Part shown: positions 7,032-12,495 of the stretch, piece after piece
How positions within the stretch are numbered: the stretch's first letter is position 1
Layout of the letters: every line of letters begins with the position of its first letter
Assembly (NCBI GenBank): GCA_900319595.1
Contig: ONOZ01000052.1
Coordinates: 1-12,495, forward strand
DNA from: an uncultured Bacteroidales bacterium
GTDB taxonomy: Bacteria; Bacteroidota; Bacteroidia; Bacteroidales; P3
Reading direction: 5' to 3'
Length of the DNA: 12,495 nucleotides
The notes under the pieces: model-generated
Database searches by the model: none
The model's input: only the letters and a program-made list of their open reading frames with translations
What the model was told of the DNA's origin: nothing
Made by a program: the position numbers and the translations under genes

Positions 7032-7895
7032 ATGATGCATCTATTTGTTAATTGGAATGTTTCACCTATAATATTTAGATTGGGTAGTATAGAGGTACGC
7101 TGGTATGGTGTTTTGTTTGCTTGTGCCTTTATTGTCAGTTATATATTGCTAAGAAAATTATTTCAAAAGGACAAATTGTCAGTTTCTTATTTGGATAAAT
7201 TGTCAGTATATGTTTTTGTTGCAGTTTTAGTTGGAGCAAGATTAGGACATTGCTTGTTTTATGACTTTTCGTATTATTCTCACCATATTATAGAGATGTT
7301 TTTACCTATAAAAGAGACTGCAAATGGCTGGGAGTTTATCGGGTATCAAGGCTTGGCATCACATGGAGGGGCAATAGGCATTTTACTTGCTATATGGTTG
7401 TATCAAAAACGTACGAAATTGCCATATATGTGGGTTTTGGATAGATTGGTTATTGCAATTTGTTTTGCAGGATTGGCAATTAGGACAGGAAATCTATTTA
7501 ATAGCGAAATTTATGGGATACCTACCCATATGCCTTGGGGCTTTATTTTTGTTAGGGACGGACAATCTACCCCTTGTCATCCAACTCAGTTATACGAGGG
7601 TTTGTCTTATTTGATTATTGGACTAATATTGTATGTCCTTTTGATGAAAAAAAGTCATAAAATCAATCAAGGTATGATTTTTTCATTATTTTTGATACTT
7701 GTTTTTGGAATGCGTTTTTTGATAGAGTTTATTAAAAACGACCAAGAGGATTGGGAAAAGAATCTTTTGTTGGATATGGGGCAGATTCTCTCGATACCTT
7801 TTATTATTGCAGGTATTGTCCTTTTGTATTTTTCAATAAAAGGAGATATAGGTAAAAAATTGGATATTAAATTATTGAAAGATAATAGTAAATAA
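7032..7895 (+). CDS. lgt: Prolipoprotein diacylglyceryl transferase Lgt
   Basis: Lgt moves a diacylglyceryl group from phosphatidylglycerol to the lipobox cysteine of prolipoproteins. It is the first step of lipoprotein maturation and occurs in the inner membrane. The 287-residue protein has about seven hydrophobic segments. Diagnostic blocks are VRWYGVLFA (22-30), GARLGHCLFYD (68-78), LASHGGAIG (108-116, with the conserved His111), the Lgt signature IRTGNLFNSEIYG (150-162, Arg151 and Asn154), HPTQLYEG (about 183-190) and GMRFLIEF (226-233, conserved Arg228). Thr152 stands where Ile is common. Two adjacent ATG codons begin the frame at 7032 and 7035. A third ATG at 7024 is out of frame. gpmA follows after 23 bases, so the two are probably co-transcribed. 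Confidence 0.97.
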   Translation: MMHLFVNWNVSPIIFRLGSIEVRWYGVLFACAFIVSYILLRKLFQKDKLSVSYLDKLSVYVFVAVLVGARLGHCLFYDFSYYSHHIIEMFLPIKETANGWEFIGYQGLASHGGAIGILLAIWLYQKRTKLPYMWVLDRLVIAICFAGLAIRTGNLFNSEIYGIPTHMPWGFIFVRDGQSTPCHPTQLYEGLSYLIIGLILYVLLMKKSHKINQGMIFSLFLILVFGMRFLIEFIKNDQEDWEKNLLLDMGQILSIPFIIAGIVLLYFSIKGDIGKKLDIKLLKDNSK

Positions 7896-7918
7896 ATAAT
7901 TTAAAATTTTTAAAAGAA

Positions 7919-8665
7919 ATGGCAAAGAGATTAGTTTTGGTAAGACATGGACAAAGTGAATGGAACAAATTGAATCTTTTCACGGGCTGGAAAGATGTAG
8001 ATTTGTCAGAACAAGGCAAACAAGAAGCCGCACAGGCAGGTAAAGCAATGTTGGAGTATAATGTTATTCCAGAGATTTGTTTTACTTCATATTTGAAACG
8101 AGCAATCAAAACGCTTAACATTGCTTTGGACGCAATGAATTTGGATTACTTACCGGTGCAGAAAACTTGGAGATTAAACGAAAAACATTATGGACAGTTG
8201 CAGGGTCTGAACAAGAGCGAAACGGCAGCAAAGTATGGCGAAGACCAAGTTTTGAAATGGCGAAGAGTTTTTGATTGCCAACCTCCTGCATTAGAAGAAA
8301 CAGACGAAAGAAATCCAAAAAAAGATGCTCGTTACAAAGATGTTGCACAGGCAGATATACCTATGACCGAATCTTTAAAAGATTGTATTGCTCGTTGTAT
8401 GCCTTATTTTGAGGGAACTATAATGCCAGAATTTGCTAAACATGATACTATTTTGATAGCAGCACATGGCAATTCTTTAAGAGGTATAGTAAAGAATTTG
8501 AAATCAATGACTGAGGACGAGATTATTAAATTCAATATACCAACAGGCATACCTTATGTCTTTACTTTTGATGAAAATATGAAAGTTATAAAAGACGAAT
8601 TTTTGGCAGACGAAGAAACTGTGAGAAAACTAATGGACGCTGTTGCCAATCAAGGTAAAAAATAG
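7919..8665 (+). CDS. gpmA: 2,3-bisphosphoglycerate-dependent phosphoglycerate mutase
   Basis: GpmA interconverts 3- and 2-phosphoglycerate in glycolysis and gluconeogenesis through a phosphohistidine intermediate, in the cytosol. The 248-residue protein has the catalytic RHGQSEWN (9-16, phospho-accepting His10), FTGWKDVDLSEQG (21-33), Arg61 in SYLKRA, LNEKHYGQLQGLNKSETA (86-103, catalytic Glu88), a lysine where many homologues have Arg in ERHYG, and AAHGNSLRG (181-189, second catalytic His183). Length fits the dPGM family. It lies 23 bases after lgt with no promoter box between, and a strong terminator follows. Confidence 0.97.
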   Translation: MAKRLVLVRHGQSEWNKLNLFTGWKDVDLSEQGKQEAAQAGKAMLEYNVIPEICFTSYLKRAIKTLNIALDAMNLDYLPVQKTWRLNEKHYGQLQGLNKSETAAKYGEDQVLKWRRVFDCQPPALEETDERNPKKDARYKDVAQADIPMTESLKDCIARCMPYFEGTIMPEFAKHDTILIAAHGNSLRGIVKNLKSMTEDEIIKFNIPTGIPYVFTFDENMKVIKDEFLADEETVRKLMDAVANQGKK

Positions 8666-8681
8666 TGTTATAGAACTATTG

Positions 8682-8707
8682 CAAAGGTATTGTAACTATA
8701 CCTGTTG
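8682..8707 (+). other. Small hairpin after gpmA
   Basis: AGGTAT (8685-8690) pairs with ATACCT (8698-8703) around a 7-base loop. CAA (8682-8684) and TTG (8705-8707) extend it past one bulged G. No T run follows, so it is not itself a terminator. It could protect the 3' end of the lgt-gpmA transcript. Confidence 0.4.
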
Positions 8708-8723
8708 GCTGATATAATAGATA

Positions 8724-8772
8724 GGAGATGCAGGTTAAAAAGCAAATAAAATGACTTGCATCTCTCTTTTTT
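8724..8772 (+). terminator. Rho-independent terminator of lgt-gpmA
   Basis: GAGATGCA (8725-8732) pairs with TGCATCTC (8757-8764). The stem extends inward through wobble and regular pairs (8733-8736 with 8753-8756) to a 16-base loop. A T-rich run follows (TCTTTTTT, to 8772). Confidence 0.82.
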
Positions 8773-8829
8773 GCCATTTTAGTTAAAAATTAAGAAAAAA
8801 TTATGTGTTATCCTATTGAAAAAGAAATG

Positions 8830-8841
8830 TTTTGTACAAAA
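8830..8841. repeat. 12-base perfect palindrome
   Basis: TTTTGTACAAAA is a perfect palindrome 37 bases upstream of the -33 element for the gene at 8933. It could be an operator or activator site. In such AT-rich DNA it may also be chance. Confidence 0.25.
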
Positions 8842-8877
8842 ATGACTATTCCCTAATCAAAATTATTACAAATAAAT

Positions 8878-8909
8878 TTTGGTTATTTCAAAAATATTTC
8901 CTACCTTTG
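8878..8909 (+). promoter_or_regulatory. Promoter of the small exported protein gene
   Basis: TTTG (8878-8881), a 20-base spacer and TACCTTTG (8902-8909, followed by C) match the Bacteroidota consensus. An AAAGGA Shine-Dalgarno-like sequence (8918-8923) sits 9 bases before the ATG at 8933. Together they support a real, independently transcribed gene. Confidence 0.72.
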
Positions 8910-8932
8910 CAAAATCAAAAGGATAGTTGTTT

Positions 8933-9313
8933 ATGCATAAAAATAAATCGTATAATTCGTTGATAGGTATCTTGGCACTTGTGGTGTGTTTATTGACTAC
9001 GAGCGTGGGTACTATTAGCAATCAAAAGAATTATGATTTATCTTTAAATAAAGGAATTATTTTTTCATATATTGATAGCACTCAAAACAATAATTCGTTT
9101 TCACAAAAAGATTCTACACCTACAGCAGATTTCAAATTTTTAATCACACACATTAGGACATTTTTTTTTGATGATAATCAGATAATCACCGAGAATATGC
9201 AATATATAGGGAAACAAAGAGTATCAATGGCTTTGTTTGCTTATATGAATAGTTATTCTAATTATAGGATACTGCATCCTCCGTTAGAGAAATTATGTAC
9301 TTTTTTGATATAA
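8933..9313 (+). CDS. Small exported or membrane-anchored protein, unknown function
   Basis: I do not recognise this 126-residue protein. Residues 1-8 are polar and basic (MHKNKSYN) and about 9-26 are strongly hydrophobic, so it has either a signal peptide or a single N-terminal membrane anchor. No lipobox Cys follows the hydrophobic segment. The rest is Ser/Asn/Gln-rich with short hydrophobic patches (FKFLITHIRTFFF, about 67-79) and ends in YSNYRILHPPLEKLCTFLI, whose hydrophobic finish with a single Cys is unusual. The frame opens at a TTG at 8927, but the ATG at 8933 is placed correctly behind the AAAGGA sequence. The consensus promoter and downstream hairpins argue for a true gene. No function is implied by the neighbours. 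Confidence 0.68.
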   Translation: MHKNKSYNSLIGILALVVCLLTTSVGTISNQKNYDLSLNKGIIFSYIDSTQNNNSFSQKDSTPTADFKFLITHIRTFFFDDNQIITENMQYIGKQRVSMALFAYMNSYSNYRILHPPLEKLCTFLI

Positions 9314-9316
9314 ACA

Positions 9317-9353
9317 CCATAACATTAAATAATTCTTTGTTTTAACGTTATGG
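9317..9353 (+). other. Imperfect hairpin at the 3' end of the 8933 gene
   Basis: CCATAAC (9317-9323) pairs with GTTATGG (9347-9353). After one A/C mismatch, TTAAA (9325-9329) pairs with TTTAA (9341-9345), leaving an 11-base loop. It starts 4 bases after the stop codon and has no T tail, so it is more likely an mRNA 3'-end structure than a terminator. Confidence 0.45.
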
Positions 9354-9367
9354 GACTAACATTTACG

Positions 9368-9421
9368 GGGGCTTTGAGGTAAAAAAATACTTTGAAGTCC
9401 CTTGATTGTTCAATTTTTTTT
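9368..9421 (+). terminator. Tandem-hairpin terminator before the PorG-like gene
   Basis: Bases 9368-9381 pair with 9388-9401 as a continuous 14-bp RNA stem (10 Watson-Crick and 4 G-U pairs) around a loop of six A. Directly adjoining it, TTGA (9402-9405) and TCAA (9410-9413) form a short second stem, followed immediately by eight T (9414-9421). Most wobble pairs become C-A mismatches on the other strand, so the structure is built for plus-strand RNA. It should end transcription from 8933, although the long hairpin alone is too far from the T run to be a classic terminator. Confidence 0.6.
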
Positions 9422-9430
9422 GTAACTTTG
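9402..9430 (+). promoter_or_regulatory. Promoter of the PorG-like gene, possibly leaderless
   Basis: TAACTTTG (9423-9430, followed by C) is an exact -7 box, identical to that of recF. A TTG at 9402-9404 lies 18 bases upstream as a partial -33. The ATG at 9435 comes only 4 bases after the box, so transcription would start at or next to the start codon. Confidence 0.55.
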
Positions 9431-9434
9431 CCGA

Positions 9435-10322
9435 ATGAAACGTTTGATAATTATATTTTTTGTAACCGTTGTTGCATTTAATGTTTTTTCGCAAACAAGA
9501 AGGTGGGAATTTGGTGTAACGCTGGGCGGAAGCAACTATGTTGGAGATATAAATAATATGTTTAACAATGGTAGCGATGATTCTAAGGAATGGAATCAGT
9601 TTGAGAGTTCGTTTAACTTCTATAATATTCACTTTATGGGAGGCGTTGTTGCCCGTTATAATTTCAATCCGAGATGGTCAGTAAAAAGTAGTTTGTCTTT
9701 TTCTAAACTGAGTGGCGATGATAAGCATTTTGATAATTCCAGAAATCTAAACTTCTATTCTAATATTCAGGAACTTGCTTGTACTTTTGAGTTTAATTTT
9801 TTGGATTATCGCACGGGTTCTTTGCAACATCGTATTACTCCTTATATGTTTGGGGGCATTGCTTTATTTCATTTCAACCCTAAGACACAAATCAAAAACT
9901 ATTCCTCTAAGGAGGTAATAACTCTCAATTTACACGATATGCATACCGAAGGACAAACCTTTTTGAATGACAAGAGCAATTATAGTTTGTGGCAATTGAG
10001 CATTCCTTTTGGTTTGGGAATGAAGTTTTCTTTGAGTAAGTATATTTGTGTGGCTATTGATTGGGGTTTTAGAAAGACATTTACGGACTATATAGATGAT
10101 ATAAGTACCGAATATGCTGGCAGACAAAATATGATAGCGAATATGAATGAAAATGCTGCCATAGCCTCAGACAGAACCCACGAATTAGCAGATTATAGTA
10201 ATGTTTTTCATGCACAGGGCGAGAAAAGAGGTAACGCAACTACGAAGGACTGGTACAATTTCTTTGGAATAACGATAACATCTTATATTTCAAATGGAAA
10301 TAGAAAGTGTTTAAAGAATTGA
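9435..10322 (+). CDS. PorG-like (DUF6089) outer-membrane beta-barrel protein
   Basis: A 295-residue exported protein with a signal peptide (1-19, ending VFS before Gln20). It is followed by alternating hydrophobic/polar strands typical of a small outer-membrane beta-barrel. The start WEFGVTLGGSNYVGDIN (24-40), the ARYNFNPRWSVKSSLSFSKLSGDD block (about 73-96), the ITPYMFGGIALFHFNP segment, and the ending KDWYNFFGITITSY...RKC fit the DUF6089 family. That family includes PorG, an outer-membrane component of the type IX secretion system in Porphyromonas gingivalis. A role in T9SS is inferred from family resemblance only; no other T9SS gene is in this window. The signal peptide supports the ATG at 9435 even though it nearly touches the -7 box. 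The next gene's ATG overlaps this stop (TGATG), so the two are translationally coupled. Confidence 0.75.
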   Translation: MKRLIIIFFVTVVAFNVFSQTRRWEFGVTLGGSNYVGDINNMFNNGSDDSKEWNQFESSFNFYNIHFMGGVVARYNFNPRWSVKSSLSFSKLSGDDKHFDNSRNLNFYSNIQELACTFEFNFLDYRTGSLQHRITPYMFGGIALFHFNPKTQIKNYSSKEVITLNLHDMHTEGQTFLNDKSNYSLWQLSIPFGLGMKFSLSKYICVAIDWGFRKTFTDYIDDISTEYAGRQNMIANMNENAAIASDRTHELADYSNVFHAQGEKRGNATTKDWYNFFGITITSYISNGNRKCLKN

Positions 10323-10927
10323 TGGCTCAAATAACTGACATACTTGTACCTTTGGAACATAAATTCTGTTCTTTTACTTATTGTAATTATGTTATGCGTC
10401 CAAGCGTTGCTCATCTTGTGCGTTTGATAACAAAGATTCGTACTCGCAATATACAAAACATCGTAATACACAATAATTTGATACCATTGCCGAGCAGATA
10501 TATTGCCATAACTTTCGGCAGACGTATGTCCAAGGCACATATTTCATTCCAAAAATCAATGTTTAATAAGGAATATTTGAATATGAATGATGTAACATAT
10601 TGGTTGGAAATGCTTTGCCACGAATCTACTCATATCAAACAAATTGAAAAATATCGTTTTTTTGTTTTTGGATTGTTGCCATACCTTATTGTTTCGATGT
10701 ATTATTATATAAAAGCAAAATCTCATGATAAATCTGTTTTGGAAGTAGAACCTATGGAAAGACAAAGACATTTTATAAAATTTAATAATTATTTGAATAA
10801 ACATATTGCTCCATATACTTTGGCTAAACTTATTTGTGATAACTCTCTAAGTGAGAAAGAGAAAATACAACAAATAAACAACTACTTCAATGCTTTCAAA
10901 CAAAGTTTATCTGAACAACATAATTGA
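10322..10927 (+). CDS. Putative HExxH zinc metallopeptidase-like protein
   Basis: A 201-residue protein without a clear named family. It carries WLEMLCHESTHIKQ, with His100, Glu101 and His104 forming an HExxH zinc motif. A hydrophobic stretch with YYYIKAKSHDKS and EVEPMERQRH (about 141-150) follows. Glu146 is a candidate third metal ligand. This spacing resembles predicted zinc-peptidase domains of the type 'HExTHxxQ...Y...SH....xExEA', but the match is from memory of the pattern, without alignment. There is no signal peptide. The hydrophobic segment after the motif (FFVFGLLPYLIVSMYYY) could touch or span the membrane. The reading frame opens at a GTG (10307) inside the preceding gene. The ATG at 10322 is preferred because it overlaps the upstream stop as TGATG, indicating reinitiation. 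Activity is unproven. Confidence 0.65.
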   Translation: MAQITDILVPLEHKFCSFTYCNYVMRPSVAHLVRLITKIRTRNIQNIVIHNNLIPLPSRYIAITFGRRMSKAHISFQKSMFNKEYLNMNDVTYWLEMLCHESTHIKQIEKYRFFVFGLLPYLIVSMYYYIKAKSHDKSVLEVEPMERQRHFIKFNNYLNKHIAPYTLAKLICDNSLSEKEKIQQINNYFNAFKQSLSEQHN

Positions 10928-10990
10928 GAATATATTTTTCTTAAAAATAATATATGAAAGATTAACGGACGAGAATTGCAGACAAGACAA

Positions 10991-12418
10991 ATGAATTTGA
11001 AGGAAAAAATAGATATTGATATATTCAGGTTAATAGGCAATGTTGCTGATTCCATGCATTTGGAGACCTATGTCGTGGGGGGGTATGTAAGAGATTTGAT
11101 TATGCAAAGACCTTCAACGGATATTGATGTAGTTACAATTGGTTCGGGCATAGAGTTAGCAAAAGCAGTGGCAGAAGTTATTCCACACAAAACAAAGGTG
11201 AGTGTTTTCAAAAACTTTGGCACGGCAATGATACATTACGCCTTAGATAACAAAGAATGGCAGGTAGAATTTGTTGGTGCAAGAAAGGAGTCTTATAGAC
11301 GCAATAGCAGAAAACCCATTGTAGAAAACGGGACGTTAGAAGATGACCAAAATAGAAGAGATTTTACAATCAATGCTATGGCTATAAGTTTGAATGGAGC
11401 AAGTTTTGGAGATTTAATTGACCCATTTGATGGACTTTTTGATATAAGACGGCATATAATTCGCACGCCATTAGATGCAGATATAACTTTTTCGGACGAC
11501 CCACTGCGTATGATGCGTTGTATTCGCTTTGCTACACAATTGGATTTCTCTATAATGCCCGAGACCTTTGATGCTATTGTACGCAATAGGGACCGCATAA
11601 ATATAATATCACAAGAGCGAATAACGGAGGAAATAAACAAGATTTTATTATCCAAAAAACCTTCTATTGGTTGGAAACTGCTTGATAGATGTGGGTTGTT
11701 GCATATAGTTTTTCCAGAACTTGTTGCTTTGAAGGGAGTTGAGAGTGTAGGGGAGAGAAGCCATAAGGATAATTTTCTTCATACTATGGAAGTTTTGGAT
11801 AATGTTAGCCAAGGGAGTAATGATTTGTATTTGCGTTGGACGGCATTGCTTCACGATATTGCAAAACCTATTTGTAAAAGATTTGATAGCAAGACGGGAT
11901 TCTCTTTTCATGGCCATGAAATAAAAGGGGCGAGAATGGTAGAGCGTATTTTTCGTAGGATGAAACTACCTATGACAGAAAGACTACGCTATGTCCAAAA
12001 ACTAATTTCTTTGCATTTGCGTCCAATTGCACTTGTGGAAGACGAGGTAACCGATTCTGCCGTAAGAAGATTGCTTTTTGAGGCGGGAGATGATATAGAG
12101 GATTTGATGCTTCTTTGCCACAGCGATATAACAAGTAAAAATATGATGAAGAAAAGTCAATACATCAAAAATTTGCAACTTGTTAAACAAAAAATGCTTG
12201 AAATAGAGGAAAAAGACAGAATCCGCAATTTCAAAGTACCTATAAGTGGTGAAGAAATTATGCAAATGTACAATTTGGAACCTTGTAAGACGGTGGGAAT
12301 TTTGAAAGACAAAATCAAAGATTCTATCCTTGACGGGATAATACCTAATGATAGACAAGCGGCGTTGGAACTTTTGAAAAAGGAAGCAGAAAAATTGGAG
12401 TTGAAATTAAAAAAATAG
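10991..12418 (+). CDS. cca: CCA-adding tRNA nucleotidyltransferase with HD domain
   Basis: This class II nucleotidyltransferase should add or repair the 3'-CCA end of tRNAs. The 475-residue protein has the NTase motif GGYVRD (30-35) and the metal-binding DID (44-46). NGTLEDDQNRRDFTINAM (113-130) includes the flexible loop and the RRD signature. DPLRMMRCIRFA (170-181) and ERITEEI (209-215) follow. An HD phosphohydrolase domain comes next, with HTMEVLD (264-270), LLHDIAKP (286-293) and HGHE (307-310). CCA-adding and poly(A)-adding enzymes share these motifs; CCA addition is more likely in Bacteroidota with a single such gene. The frame opens at a TTG (10976), but the ATG at 10991 is preferred. 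It lies 63 bases after the putative peptidase gene with no clear promoter between, so co-transcription is possible. A G7 run (11077-11083) encodes the Gly-Gly of GGYVRD in frame. Confidence 0.95.
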   Translation: MNLKEKIDIDIFRLIGNVADSMHLETYVVGGYVRDLIMQRPSTDIDVVTIGSGIELAKAVAEVIPHKTKVSVFKNFGTAMIHYALDNKEWQVEFVGARKESYRRNSRKPIVENGTLEDDQNRRDFTINAMAISLNGASFGDLIDPFDGLFDIRRHIIRTPLDADITFSDDPLRMMRCIRFATQLDFSIMPETFDAIVRNRDRINIISQERITEEINKILLSKKPSIGWKLLDRCGLLHIVFPELVALKGVESVGERSHKDNFLHTMEVLDNVSQGSNDLYLRWTALLHDIAKPICKRFDSKTGFSFHGHEIKGARMVERIFRRMKLPMTERLRYVQKLISLHLRPIALVEDEVTDSAVRRLLFEAGDDIEDLMLLCHSDITSKNMMKKSQYIKNLQLVKQKMLEIEEKDRIRNFKVPISGEEIMQMYNLEPCKTVGILKDKIKDSILDGIIPNDRQAALELLKKEAEKLELKLKK

Positions 12419-12426
12419 TAATTTTT

Positions 12427-12457
12427 TTTGCAGGTAAAAATTTTTGTTGTAATTTTG
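12427..12457 (+). promoter_or_regulatory. Promoter of the gene running off the right edge
   Basis: TTTG (12427-12430), a 19-base spacer and TAATTTTG (12450-12457, followed by C) match the Bacteroidota consensus in sequence and spacing. It starts 9 bases after the cca stop codon. Confidence 0.7.
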
Positions 12458-12487
12458 CCACTTGAAAACAAGGAAATAATAAAAAAT

Positions 12488-12495
12488 ATGTATTC
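12488..12495 (+). CDS. Start of a truncated gene at the window edge
   Basis: An ATG at 12488-12490 lies 30 bases after a consensus -7 box, with an AAGGAA sequence (12470-12475) upstream. Only the first two full codons (Met-Tyr) are inside the window, so the product is unknown, and the start itself is inferred from the promoter. Confidence 0.35.

Noticed and set aside
9391..9394. TTTG as the -33 element for the PorG-like gene
   Set aside because: The spacer to the -7 box would be 28 bases, far beyond the 19-20 seen at the better promoters here; it is also part of the hairpin arm.
10933..10949. AT-only inverted repeat between the putative peptidase gene and cca
   Set aside because: The stem has no G-C pair and there is no proper T tail, so it is unlikely to be a terminator; common by chance in such DNA.
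11293..11655. Open frame of 120 codons on the minus strand inside cca
   Set aside because: It is fully antisense to a well-supported enzyme, and its product has no signal, motif or RBS of its own.
12002..12358. Open frame of 118 codons on the minus strand inside cca
   Set aside because: Shadow of the cca coding sequence; the product resembles no protein and no promoter lies before it.
12411..12429. A-run followed by T-run at the end of cca as a terminator
   Set aside because: Only A-T pairing is possible, and the T run overlaps the -33 element of the next promoter; no stable hairpin.
1..12495. Mobile elements, CRISPR arrays, tRNA or rRNA genes
   Set aside because: Looked for terminal repeats, transposase-like products, spaced direct repeats and cloverleaf-like intergenic sequence; none was found, and the gaps are all short.

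Overview
The window looks like ordinary chromosomal DNA of a Bacteroidota bacterium, most likely of the order Bacteroidales or a close relative. Four things point there. The DNA is strongly AT-rich. The intergenic regions repeatedly carry the Bacteroidota promoter signature (a -33 TTTG about 19-20 bases before a -7 TAnnTTTG box). recF is directly followed by a small DciA-like (DUF721) gene. A DUF6089/PorG-like outer-membrane protein, a family tied to the type IX secretion system, is present. I cannot name a genus or species. I see no insertion sequence, prophage, CRISPR array, rRNA or tRNA. No stretch longer than about 260 bases lacks a gene.

Layout, left to right. (1) A 74-residue exported or membrane-anchored small protein (36-260, +) faces a nitroreductase-family gene (392-1057, -) across a bidirectional terminator. 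(2) A sodium:solute symporter (1212-2648, +) is divergent from the nitroreductase. (3) A promoter at 2652-2682 drives a probable three-gene unit: recF, a DciA-like gene overlapping it by 4 bases, and a flavin-reductase-like protein with an added signal peptide. This unit ends at a terminator shared with the convergent chaperonin operon. (4) groS-groL are on the minus strand (6857 down to 4904). (5) Divergent from groS, lgt and gpmA form a plus-strand pair ending at a rho-independent terminator near 8724-8772. (6) A small exported protein of unknown function has its own promoter and RBS (8933-9313). (7) A second likely operon starts at 9435: a PorG-like beta-barrel protein, a translationally coupled HExxH putative metallopeptidase, and the CCA-adding tRNA nucleotidyltransferase. 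(8) A final promoter at 12427-12457 leads into a gene cut by the window edge.

Most genes are housekeeping: DNA repair and replication (recF, DciA-like), protein folding (groESL), lipoprotein maturation (lgt), glycolysis (gpmA) and tRNA maturation (cca). Several are envelope-directed: the symporter, Lgt, the PorG-like barrel, the secreted flavin-reductase-like protein and two small exported proteins. I found no convincing new multi-gene system. The points most worth a second look are the interleaved hairpin, terminator and promoter before the PorG-like gene (which predicts a leaderless mRNA), the signal peptide on a normally cytosolic flavin-reductase fold, the HExxH protein coupled to the PorG-like gene, and the small exported orphan proteins.
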